7,397 bases of DNA from positions 1 through 7,397 of the forward strand of contig JAADDL010000055.1 in assembly GCA_013153915.1 (NCBI GenBank), read 5' to 3'. The stretch comes from Campylobacterota bacterium. GTDB taxonomy: Bacteria; Campylobacterota; Campylobacteria; Campylobacterales; JALSKU01. Below the pieces are notes generated by a model. It saw only the letters and a list, made by a program, of their open reading frames with translations, made no database searches and was not told where the DNA came from. Shown here piece by piece: positions 1-5,380 of the stretch; within the stretch, counting starts at the first letter, position 1; every line of letters starts with the position of its first letter. The position numbers were made by a program, and so were the translations under genes.

Positions 1-8
1 CTTTGTAC

Positions 9-188
9 TTACTTACTGAGTTCCACCTCAGCCCTCGTTACAAACACTCCATAGCGACAAAAGCTTTCTCTTTTAAACCTACCCTTTTTGTTTAGACTTT
101 TAGCATTTTTGCCGGTGGTAAACCCAACATACTTTGCCAAAGCCTGTATGGTAACTACTTGTTTTTTAAAGGAAATATTTTTGTTATT
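9..188 (-). pseudogene. Probable gene remnant, C-terminal reading frame of unknown protein
   Basis: On the minus strand about 59 codons run without a stop, from just after an in-frame TAA (189-191) to a TAA at 9-11. The translation has a protein-like composition: near its middle it reads YVGFTTGKNAKSLNKKGRF and it ends in CRYGVFVTRAEVELSK. It is basic and lacks membrane segments. I do not recognise the family. There is no ATG or GTG in the frame; the only usual start is TTG at 138-140, which has no good Shine-Dalgarno sequence. The frame therefore looks like the 3' end of a gene that lost its beginning, possibly through the repeat now lying upstream of it at 241-321. It may also be a chance frame in A+T-rich DNA. 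It is read away from the pst locus and is probably unrelated to it. Confidence 0.3.
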
Positions 189-363
189 TTATATGATTTT
201 GACTTAAAAAATCTTTTTTGTTATCAAAGGGGGGCAAGGGGTCAGGGCTTGAATTTTGAATTTATATCATATCGATAAAGCACAAAGCAGGAAAATAAAA
301 GATAAAAATTCAAGTCCCGACTTCTATGGTTTTGAAGCTATATACTTTTTTTAATTTTTTGTG
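189..363. other. Intergenic stretch upstream of the TetR gene
   Basis: No convincing coding frame is seen on either strand. Apart from the inverted repeat at 241-321, the region is A+T-rich, with a T-rich run (345-360) that forms the upstream part of the TetR-gene promoter. A G-rich patch (229-240) abuts the left arm of the inverted repeat and stands out from the surrounding composition. No copy of the TTGTAAC Pho-box repeat is present here. Confidence 0.5.
241..321. repeat. Imperfect inverted repeat, REP/REPIN-like hairpin
   Basis: The left arm at 241-257 (GTCAGGGCTTGAATTTT) and the right arm at 305-321 (AAAATTCAAGTCCCGAC) are inverted copies matching at 15 of 17 positions; as RNA one mismatch is a G-U pair and the other A-C. 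The arms enclose 47 bases. A G-rich stretch, GGGGGCAAGGG, precedes the left arm. Motifs of the kind GGGGTCAGG-CTTGAATTTTGA are, from memory, typical of dispersed repeats linked to REP-associated tyrosine (Y1) transposases; no such transposase is in the window, so this would be a non-autonomous copy. It is not an obvious terminator, since the loop is long and no gene on either strand ends into it. Confidence 0.5.
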
Positions 364-369
364 TATAAT
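345..369 (+). promoter_or_regulatory. Promoter of the TetR-family gene
   Basis: A perfect TATAAT -10 box lies at 364-369, preceded by T-rich DNA (345-360) and no recognisable -35 box. This is the pattern described for housekeeping sigma promoters in Campylobacterota. Transcription would start near 376, giving a leader of about 28 bases before the ATG at 404. There is no Pho-box-like repeat, so this gene seems to be controlled separately from pstS. Confidence 0.65.
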
Positions 370-392
370 AGTTGCATAAAAATAGGATGTAT

Positions 393-396
393 AAGG
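393..396 (+). promoter_or_regulatory. Ribosome binding site that decides the TetR-gene start
   Basis: AAGG at 393-396 lies 7 bases before the ATG at 404 but only 1 base before the in-frame TTG at 398. This spacing supports ATG 404 as the start. Confidence 0.6.
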
Positions 397-403
397 TTTG
401 CTT

Positions 404-985
404 ATGAAGGAGAGAAAAAAAGAGTCTATCTTGATGGCGTCGCTTAGGCTTTTTTCAAGAAACGGATTTCACAATACCACCATACCTATCATCGCAAAAG
501 AGATGAAGATGAGTGTGGGAAATATATACAACTACTTTCCTTCGAAAAACAACCTTGCAAAATGCGCTATCAAATTTGCCGCTTCCATCCTCGCTTCAAC
601 CCTTAGAAAGATCAACGATAAAGATTTGACATCCAAAGAGAAGATCCACGAATTTACCAAAGCTTACTACGACATCATAGAGATTTCGCCCGAGATTATA
701 GAGTACTTTTTGAGAGTCTATCTCTCAAACAGATCTCTTTTTGACGATGAGAAAGACGGTGGTTTTGCGCTTGCTAGCGAATTTGTCGATGAGGTGAAGA
801 GGCTTATCGACGACGGGGTAAAAAAAAGAGAGTTAAGAGAGCAAAACTTTTTCGTATCTTTTAGCGTTTTTATAGGCACGCTTGGAGGTATGACCTTTCT
901 AAACGGTGAAAATGTACTCGAAAAAAAGCCTATCCACTACGCAAACGAAGTGAGCGAAACGATATATCGAGCTTTAAAAGCATAG
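404..985 (+). CDS. TetR/AcrR-family transcriptional regulator
   Basis: A 193-residue protein of normal length for the family. The N-terminal TetR DNA-binding domain covers about residues 5-53: a first helix ending LFSRNGF, then TTIPIIAKEM, then the turn and recognition helix (SVGNIYNYFPSKNNL, 37-51), which match the family pattern very well. The rest (about 55-193) is a divergent helical ligand-binding and dimerisation domain with an aromatic-rich segment (NFFVSFSVF), so the inducer cannot be read from sequence. An in-frame TTG lies 6 bases upstream, but the ribosome site fits the ATG. The gene has its own promoter, and its stop codon lies 1 base before the Pho box of pstS with no terminator between, so read-through into pstS is possible. 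Whether it regulates pstS, itself or a distant target is unknown; the inverted repeat at 1021-1049 is a candidate operator. The family call is secure, the target is not. Confidence 0.92.
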   Translation: MKERKKESILMASLRLFSRNGFHNTTIPIIAKEMKMSVGNIYNYFPSKNNLAKCAIKFAASILASTLRKINDKDLTSKEKIHEFTKAYYDIIEISPEIIEYFLRVYLSNRSLFDDEKDGGFALASEFVDEVKRLIDDGVKKRELREQNFFVSFSVFIGTLGGMTFLNGENVLEKKPIHYANEVSETIYRALKA

Positions 986-986
986 A

Positions 987-1020
987 TTGTAACTAAATCG
1001 TAACCGAAAATTTCTATAAT
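987..1020 (+). promoter_or_regulatory. Pho box and promoter of pstS
   Basis: Two direct 7-mers, TTGTAAC (987-993) and TCGTAAC (998-1004), have an 11-bp period and a 4-bp spacer (TAAA). After 10 more bases comes a perfect TATAAT (1015-1020). This is the layout of PhoB-type activated promoters: tandem half-sites one helical turn apart, standing in for the -35 box about 10 bp before the -10. The 7-mer differs from the E. coli half-site CTGTCAT. The identical arrangement upstream of pstC supports a real activator site, most likely bound by the response regulator encoded at 5381-6046. Confidence 0.8.
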
Positions 1021-1049
1021 TTCACTACAAATTTCATAGGAGTAGTGAA
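1021..1049. promoter_or_regulatory. Perfect 8-bp inverted repeat at the pstS start (candidate operator)
   Basis: TTCACTAC (1021-1028) and GTAGTGAA (1042-1049) are perfect inverted copies separated by 13 bases, with half-site centres 21 bp apart, about two helical turns. The repeat begins directly after the -10 box, covers the expected transcription start near 1027 and the ribosome site, and ends at the first base of the pstS ATG. Because the left arm lies mostly upstream of the expected transcript start, it would act as a DNA operator rather than an RNA hairpin. A protein bound here would block initiation. The TetR protein encoded next door is the obvious candidate. No equivalent repeat is seen at pstC. 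Confidence 0.4.
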
Positions 1050-2047
1050 TGAAAAAGATTTTATGTTTAGCGGTTGCGGGGGCTATGGCTATAAGTTCTC
1101 TTGGTGCGGCGGACATCAAAGGTAGCGGAGCCTCTTTCCCTTATAGTGTTTATCAAAAGTGGATAAAAGCTTACAATAAAACTACGGGCGTTAAGATAGA
1201 TTATATATCCGAAGGTTCGGGAGCGGGTATAAAACATGTAAGCTCGAGAGAGTCTGATTTTGGAGGAAGCGACAAGCCTTTGACTCCAAGAACACTCCAA
1301 AAACTAAAACTTTACCAATTTCCTTCAGTCGTAGGCGCTATCGTGATGGCGTACAATATACCGAATGTCAAAGATCTAAAGTTAAGCAGAGCCGCGATAG
1401 CCGAGATAGCTTTGGGGCATATAAAGTATTGGGATAACAAGCTTATAAAGATGGCTAACCCCTCCGTAAAGCTTCCTCATAAGAAGTTAACATTCGTTCA
1501 CAGAAGCGATGCGAGTGGTACAACTTTCAACTTTACATACTATCTAAGCAAAAGCAACCTTGAGTGGAGAAAGGGTTTTGGGGCTAAAAAGTCGGTGACT
1601 TGGCCCGGAGATCACCATATAGGCGGCAAAGGCAACCCGGGAGTGGGTGCGCTTATCAAACAGACTCCTTATAGCGTGGGTTATATGGATTATGCCGATG
1701 CGAAAACAAACTCTATCTCTATGGCAACCGTTGAAAACAAAGAGGGTTACTATATAAAGCCGACTCTAAAAGCTTTTCAAGCGAGTGCGGCTATGGCAAA
1801 TCTAAAGCCCAAATTTGACTTTTACTCCGTCATAGCCGACCCCATGGGAAAAGACTCATACCCCATAGTAGCCGCCACTTTTATACTTTTGCCGAAAGAG
1901 AAGGTTGATATGGATAAAAAGGTAACGGCATTTTTTGATTGGGCTTATAAAAACGGAGCCGACATAGCTTCAAGCCTCGGATATGTGCCTCTACCAAACG
2001 CTCTAACCGATAAGATAAGAGAGTATTGGAAGCAAAAAGGTATATAA
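1049..2047 (+). CDS. pstS: Periplasmic phosphate-binding protein PstS of the Pst ABC transporter
   Basis: A 332-residue protein, typical length for PstS. It binds inorganic phosphate in the periplasm and delivers it to PstCA. Residues 1-21 form a Sec signal peptide (MKK, hydrophobic core, SLGAA) with likely cleavage before D22; no lipobox cysteine is placed for lipoprotein processing, so the mature form should be soluble. Family phosphate-site motifs are present in order: GSGASFP (25-31), EGSGAGI (55-61), DFGGSDKPL (70-78, with the conserved Asp75), RSDASGTTF (152-160, equivalent to the Arg/Asp/Ser/Gly/Thr cluster of E. coli PstS) and GGKGNPGV. The start is supported by TAGGAG at 1037-1042, 6 bases before the ATG. 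It has its own Pho-box promoter and is followed by a second one, so it can be made in excess over the membrane components. Clear call. Confidence 0.97.
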   Translation: MKKILCLAVAGAMAISSLGAADIKGSGASFPYSVYQKWIKAYNKTTGVKIDYISEGSGAGIKHVSSRESDFGGSDKPLTPRTLQKLKLYQFPSVVGAIVMAYNIPNVKDLKLSRAAIAEIALGHIKYWDNKLIKMANPSVKLPHKKLTFVHRSDASGTTFNFTYYLSKSNLEWRKGFGAKKSVTWPGDHHIGGKGNPGVGALIKQTPYSVGYMDYADAKTNSISMATVENKEGYYIKPTLKAFQASAAMANLKPKFDFYSVIADPMGKDSYPIVAATFILLPKEKVDMDKKVTAFFDWAYKNGADIASSLGYVPLPNALTDKIREYWKQKGI

Positions 2048-2051
2048 ACTG

Positions 2052-2085
2052 TTGTAACCGTTTTGTAACCTCTTTCTTATATAAT
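2052..2085 (+). promoter_or_regulatory. Second Pho box and promoter, upstream of pstC
   Basis: Two exact TTGTAAC repeats at 2052-2058 and 2063-2069 (11-bp period, 4-bp spacer CGTT) are followed after 10 bases by a perfect TATAAT at 2080-2085. Spacing is identical to the pstS promoter. Transcription from here would start near 2092 and read pstC through the kinase gene. The site begins 4 bases after the pstS stop codon, and no terminator is visible between the genes, so pstS read-through probably also feeds the downstream genes. Confidence 0.82.
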
Positions 2086-2111
2086 TTTGCAAATTTACAA
2101 TAGGTAGAGAT

Positions 2112-3098
2112 ATGGAAAAAATCTTCCAAAAGGTTTCGTTTTTGAGTGCCTCTTTGGTCTTTTTAGTGCTTGTGGGTATATTTGTTATACTTTTTCACTT
2201 TGCAAAACCCGCTATGGATGAGTTTGGGTGGAGATTTATCTCCAATCCCGCTTGGAATAAAGATGTCGTCATATCTAAAGACTCGACAAAGTCCAAAGCA
2301 AACGCAAAGATACAAACGCGACAAGAGGTTGTACAAGCCAACGACTTTGATGATGATGACGGTATGGATATGATGCCTAGTGACGACAATGAAGTATCGC
2401 AGGTAAAGACAAAGACTATCTATGGCGGTTTGGTGCCGATAGTAGGAACCGTGCTATCTACTTTGATAGCTCTTTTATTTTCGCTTCCTATCGCCATGGG
2501 TATAGCGGTTTTTCTATCCGAAATAGCCCCTAAAAATATCTCAAATATCGTAAGTATAGCCATAGAGTTGCTTGCGGCGATACCGAGTATCATCTTTGGA
2601 ATGTGGGGGCTTTACTATTTTGCTCCGATAGTGCAAAAAGTGTTTGGAGGATTTCAAGTCTCTTTACTTACTGCGGGGTTGGTGCTGGGCGTGATGATAC
2701 TTCCGTTTATGGCGGCTATCACGAGAGATAGCATGGATACTACGCCCGATGTACTAAAAGAGAGTGCATACGCTTTGGGGGCTACAAAATTCGAAGTGAT
2801 AAAAGATGTCATATTTCCATATTCGAAAAGAGGCATCATCGGCTCTATCGTTTTGGCTTTAGGCAGGGCCTTGGGCGAGACTATGGCGGTAGCCTTTTTG
2901 ATAGGCTCTATCTTTCAACTCCCAAAAAAGATAACCGACCCCACCATCTCCATCCCCGTAGCTTTGGCAAACAATTTCGGTGAAGCCACGGGGCTTGGCA
3001 TGAGTTCGCTTTTTTATCTTGCGTTTATACTTTTTGTTTTGAGTTTTGCGGTTATCTCCTTTGCAAAGTTTTACTTTCTTAGAAAGGCTCATATATGA
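2112..3098 (+). CDS. pstC: Phosphate ABC transporter permease PstC
   Basis: A 328-residue inner-membrane permease that forms the phosphate channel together with PstA. Hydrophobic segments lie near residues 11-31, 105-133, 147-170, 185-205, 240-268 and 296-320, giving six membrane spans. The EAA coupling loop that docks on PstB is at about 216-236 (KESAYALGATKFEVIKDVIFP region), followed by the PstC/PstA hallmark ALGRALGETMAV (249-260). The first periplasmic loop is enlarged: between the FGWRF..PAW motif (38-48) and the second membrane span there are about 55 extra residues, including a strongly acidic, Met-containing stretch at 78-94 (9 of 17 residues are Asp or Glu). E. coli PstC has only a short linker there. 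The start is supported by an AGG at 2102-2104, 7 bases before the ATG. The stop overlaps the pstA start (ATGA). Confidence 0.96.
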   Translation: MEKIFQKVSFLSASLVFLVLVGIFVILFHFAKPAMDEFGWRFISNPAWNKDVVISKDSTKSKANAKIQTRQEVVQANDFDDDDGMDMMPSDDNEVSQVKTKTIYGGLVPIVGTVLSTLIALLFSLPIAMGIAVFLSEIAPKNISNIVSIAIELLAAIPSIIFGMWGLYYFAPIVQKVFGGFQVSLLTAGLVLGVMILPFMAAITRDSMDTTPDVLKESAYALGATKFEVIKDVIFPYSKRGIIGSIVLALGRALGETMAVAFLIGSIFQLPKKITDPTISIPVALANNFGEATGLGMSSLFYLAFILFVLSFAVISFAKFYFLRKAHI

Positions 3099-3901
3099 AA
3101 AGATTGCTTATCAATAAAGCGGTTTTAACTCTTTCTACGCTTTCGGCTATTTTGGGATTGTCCTTTTTGGCTTGGATACTTATAACTCTTTTTATAAAGG
3201 GTATGAGTTCATTGCATCTGTCTTTGTTTTTTAAAGATTTGATAGACGGCGGACTTAGAAATCTAATCATAGGTCAATTTATCCTTGCAGGGTTTGCTGG
3301 TGTTGTCGGCATACCTTTGGGAGTGTTTGCGGGTATCTACATAAGAGAGTACGGCAGAGGCAAGTACGCTTCATTTATAAGAAATCTAAGCGATGTCATG
3401 ATGAGTGCGCCAAGCATCGTCATAGGAGCCTTCGTGTATGCCGTAGTGGTAGTGCCTACGGGGCATACGAGCGGATTTGCGGGGGCGGTAGCGCTTTGTA
3501 TCATGATGATACCCATAGTCATAAGCACCACCGACAGTATGCTCTCTTTAGTGCCAAAAGAGCTTAGAGAGGCGGGTGTCGCTTTGGGGGCTAGTAAGTA
3601 TAAAGTGATATTCGATATAGTCATAAGGTCTGCAAAAGTAGGTATCACGACCGGTATATTGCTCGCATTTGCCAGGATCATCGGGGAGACCGCTCCTTTA
3701 CTCTTTACCTCCCAAACAAGCAACTACTTTACGCTTGATATGACTAGTTCGTTTCCCTCTTTGACGGTTAGCATATACAACTTAGCTAACGATGTGGAGA
3801 CAAGCAGTCGAGACCTTGCGTGGGCGGCATCTTTTATACTTACGGTTTTGGTGCTTTTTATAAATCTCATCGGCAGATATGTCACAAGAAATAAAAAATA
3901 A
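3095..3901 (+). CDS. pstA: Phosphate ABC transporter permease PstA
   Basis: A 268-residue inner-membrane permease, partner of PstC in the phosphate channel. Hydrophobic segments lie near residues 8-35, 58-83, 101-121, 125-147, 181-203 and 243-263. It carries the family features SAPSIVIGAF (104-113), the EAA loop KELREAGVALGASKYKVI (155-172) that contacts PstB, and FARIIGETAPLLF (192-204), the PstA counterpart of the ALGETMAV motif in PstC. The ATG overlaps the pstC stop by 4 bases and has AAAGG at 3083-3087 inside pstC, 7 bases away, so the two are probably translationally coupled for equal stoichiometry. Length is close to the usual range and no key motif is missing. Confidence 0.96.
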   Translation: MKRLLINKAVLTLSTLSAILGLSFLAWILITLFIKGMSSLHLSLFFKDLIDGGLRNLIIGQFILAGFAGVVGIPLGVFAGIYIREYGRGKYASFIRNLSDVMMSAPSIVIGAFVYAVVVVPTGHTSGFAGAVALCIMMIPIVISTTDSMLSLVPKELREAGVALGASKYKVIFDIVIRSAKVGITTGILLAFARIIGETAPLLFTSQTSNYFTLDMTSSFPSLTVSIYNLANDVETSSRDLAWAASFILTVLVLFINLIGRYVTRNKK

Positions 3902-3904
3902 GGA
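3900..3904 (+). promoter_or_regulatory. Ribosome binding site that decides the pstB start
   Basis: AAGGA at 3900-3904 overlaps the pstA stop codon (3899-3901) and lies 7 bases before the GTG at 3912. No comparable site precedes the upstream in-frame ATG at 3879. This favours GTG as the start and coupling to the end of pstA translation. Confidence 0.6.
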
Positions 3905-3911
3905 AAATGTA

Positions 3912-4703
3912 GTGTCTAAAAATTTGATAATGAATTTGAAAAAGTTTAGCTTTACTTACGCTAAAGCGAGCGAGCCGACTTTGAAAAATATCTCCATGCC
4001 TATAGAGAAAAACAGGATAACCGCACTCATAGGTCCGAGCGGTTGCGGCAAATCGACCCTTCTTAGGTCGATGAATAGGATACACGATCTATACCCCGGC
4101 AACAGATATGAGGGAAAGATAGAGTTATTAAACGAACAAACGGGAGAGATGAAAAATATCCTTGATATAAAAAAGGAGAATGAGTTTATATCCTTAAGAC
4201 AAAAGGTGGGGATGATATTTCAAAAGCCGACCCCTTTTCCTATGAGTATATTTGATAATGTCGCTTACGGACTTAAAATCATGGGAATAAAAGATAAAAG
4301 CGAGCTATCAAGCAGAGTGGAAGAGGCTTTAAAGGGAAGCGCTTTGTGGGATGAGGTGAAGGATAAACTTAAAGAGTCCGCTTTTGCTCTTAGCGGAGGA
4401 CAGCAGCAAAGACTCTGCATAGCCAGAGCGGTGGCGGTGAAGCCCGAAGTGCTGCTTTTTGATGAGCCCACAAGCGCGCTTGATCCTATCAGCACGGGAG
4501 CGATAGAGGAGCTTATAGTGGAACTTAAGCAAGATGTTAGTATAGTTATAGTCACGCACAATATGCAGCAAGCAAGCAGGATAAGCGACTATACGGCGTT
4601 TATGTATCTTGGAGATCTCGTAGAGTTCGATAAGACCGAGAAGATATTTTTAAACCCAAGCGAAAAACAGACTGAAGATTATATAACGGGAAGGTTCGGA
4701 TAA
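3912..4703 (+). CDS. pstB: Phosphate ABC transporter ATP-binding protein PstB
   Basis: The cytoplasmic ATPase that powers phosphate import through PstCA. From the GTG start it has 263 residues, near the 257 of E. coli PstB. All ABC elements are intact: Walker A GPSGCGKST (41-49), Q-loop FQKPTPFPMS (103-112, the FPMS being typical of PstB), signature LSGGQQQR (160-167), Walker B VLLFDEPTSALD (180-191) and the H-loop VTHNM (214-218). The C-terminus KQTEDYITGRFG is the PstB ending. The segment between Walker A and the Q-loop (about 70-92) is slightly longer than in E. coli. An in-frame ATG at 3879 would add 11 residues and overlap pstA by 23 bases, but lacks a ribosome site; ATG at 3930 would give 257 residues. 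The TAA stop shares its last base with the phoU ATG. Confidence 0.96.
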   Translation: MSKNLIMNLKKFSFTYAKASEPTLKNISMPIEKNRITALIGPSGCGKSTLLRSMNRIHDLYPGNRYEGKIELLNEQTGEMKNILDIKKENEFISLRQKVGMIFQKPTPFPMSIFDNVAYGLKIMGIKDKSELSSRVEEALKGSALWDEVKDKLKESAFALSGGQQQRLCIARAVAVKPEVLLFDEPTSALDPISTGAIEELIVELKQDVSIVIVTHNMQQASRISDYTAFMYLGDLVEFDKTEKIFLNPSEKQTEDYITGRFG

Positions 4704-5368
4704 TGCTAAAGAGTTATAAAGAGGATCTAAATAGTATAAAAAGCAGTATCAAAAGCGTTTGCCAAAAGATTTTATCAGCCAATCAAACCCTGCTTGTAGC
4801 CACAAAGGAGTGCGACAACGAAAAGTTTGGCGAGGCGAAGTCGTGTCTTAAAAATCTAAGCTCCACCCTAAACGCCATAGATAACGAAATCATAAAGATA
4901 TTGGCTCTTTACTCTCCCGAGGCTAGAGACTTAAGAGAGGTGGTGGCTTACTTTAAGATAACTAACGAACTTTTAAGGGCTTCATCAAATACAAGGTCGC
5001 TGATAAAGGCTTTTGTGAGGGATTGCAAAGAGGTGGATAGAGAGCTTATCGAGTCATATGTGTTGCCTCTTCAAAGCTCCACCATCAAAGCTTTTGAGTA
5101 TGTTTGCGAAATGATTGGACTTGATGATGTGGATGAGCTTAGGGATATATCGCACGAGATTATCGTAGAAGAGGATAAGACCGATGAGCTTTATAGTTTG
5201 CTTGAGAGAAAGATATTTACAAAGATAAAAGAGGGCGGTGACTTTGAGAGGACTCACAATATATTAAGAGCCTTTAGAAGAAGCGAAAAGATAGCCGATC
5301 GAGCCATAAGCATAGCCAACCTTATCTTGTATATCTTTCAAGGCGGAGAGTTACACAACCCAAGGTAA
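4703..5368 (+). CDS. phoU: PhoU-family phosphate signalling regulator
   Basis: A 221-residue helical cytoplasmic protein of the PhoU family, which in E. coli links the Pst transporter to the sensor kinase and keeps signalling off when phosphate is plentiful. Two tandem three-helix repeats are visible. The first holds the conserved SPEARDLREVVAYFKI (71-86). In the second, RRSEKIADRAISIANLI (192-208) retains the ligand motif ExxxD (E195, D199) used by PhoU proteins for metal clusters. In the first repeat the matching position reads ELLRASSNTRSL (89-100), so the Glu and Asp of the usual ERxxD are replaced by Leu and Ser. It starts on the pstB stop (TAATG), with AAGG at 4691-4694, 8 bases upstream. 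Context between pstB and a two-component pair fits the classic role; the metal-binding capacity is probably reduced. Confidence 0.92.
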   Translation: MLKSYKEDLNSIKSSIKSVCQKILSANQTLLVATKECDNEKFGEAKSCLKNLSSTLNAIDNEIIKILALYSPEARDLREVVAYFKITNELLRASSNTRSLIKAFVRDCKEVDRELIESYVLPLQSSTIKAFEYVCEMIGLDDVDELRDISHEIIVEEDKTDELYSLLERKIFTKIKEGGDFERTHNILRAFRRSEKIADRAISIANLILYIFQGGELHNPR

Positions 5369-5373
5369 AAGGA
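5369..5373 (+). promoter_or_regulatory. Ribosome binding site for the TTG start of the response regulator
   Basis: AAGGA at 5369-5373 lies 7 bases before TTG 5381. An in-frame TAA, the phoU stop, lies 15 bases upstream, and the next ATG in the frame falls deep inside the receiver domain, so TTG is the only workable start. Confidence 0.8.
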
Positions 5374-5380
5374 AGAGGCG

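Noticed and set aside
16..31. CTGAG-N6-CTCAG small hairpin near the window start
   Set aside because: A short 5-bp stem within the minus-strand reading frame and without a T-run; too weak to call a terminator.
36..42. Minus-strand TTGTAAC as a third Pho box
   Set aside because: Only one half-site; no second copy 11 bp away and no -10 box at the right distance.
362..394. Direct repeat TGTATAA at 362-368 and 388-394 around the TetR promoter
   Set aside because: The first copy is the -10 box itself, the sequence is common in A+T-rich DNA, and TetR proteins normally bind inverted rather than direct repeats.
398..400. TTG as an earlier start for the TetR gene
   Set aside because: It lies only 1 base after the AAGG ribosome site, while ATG 404 has a normal 7-base gap.
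971..981. GCTTTAAAAGC palindrome at the end of the TetR gene as a terminator
   Set aside because: Five-base arms with a 1-base centre cannot form a stable hairpin, it lies within codons, and no T-run follows.
3337..3723. Minus-strand open frame of 128 codons inside pstA
   Set aside because: It lies wholly opposite a well-conserved permease gene, has no recognisable domain, and is explained by codon bias of the real gene.
3879..3911. ATG 3879 as the pstB start
   Set aside because: No Shine-Dalgarno sequence precedes it and it would overlap pstA by 23 bases; the added residues are not PstB-like. GTG 3912 has AAGGA at 7 bases. ATG 3879 cannot be fully excluded.
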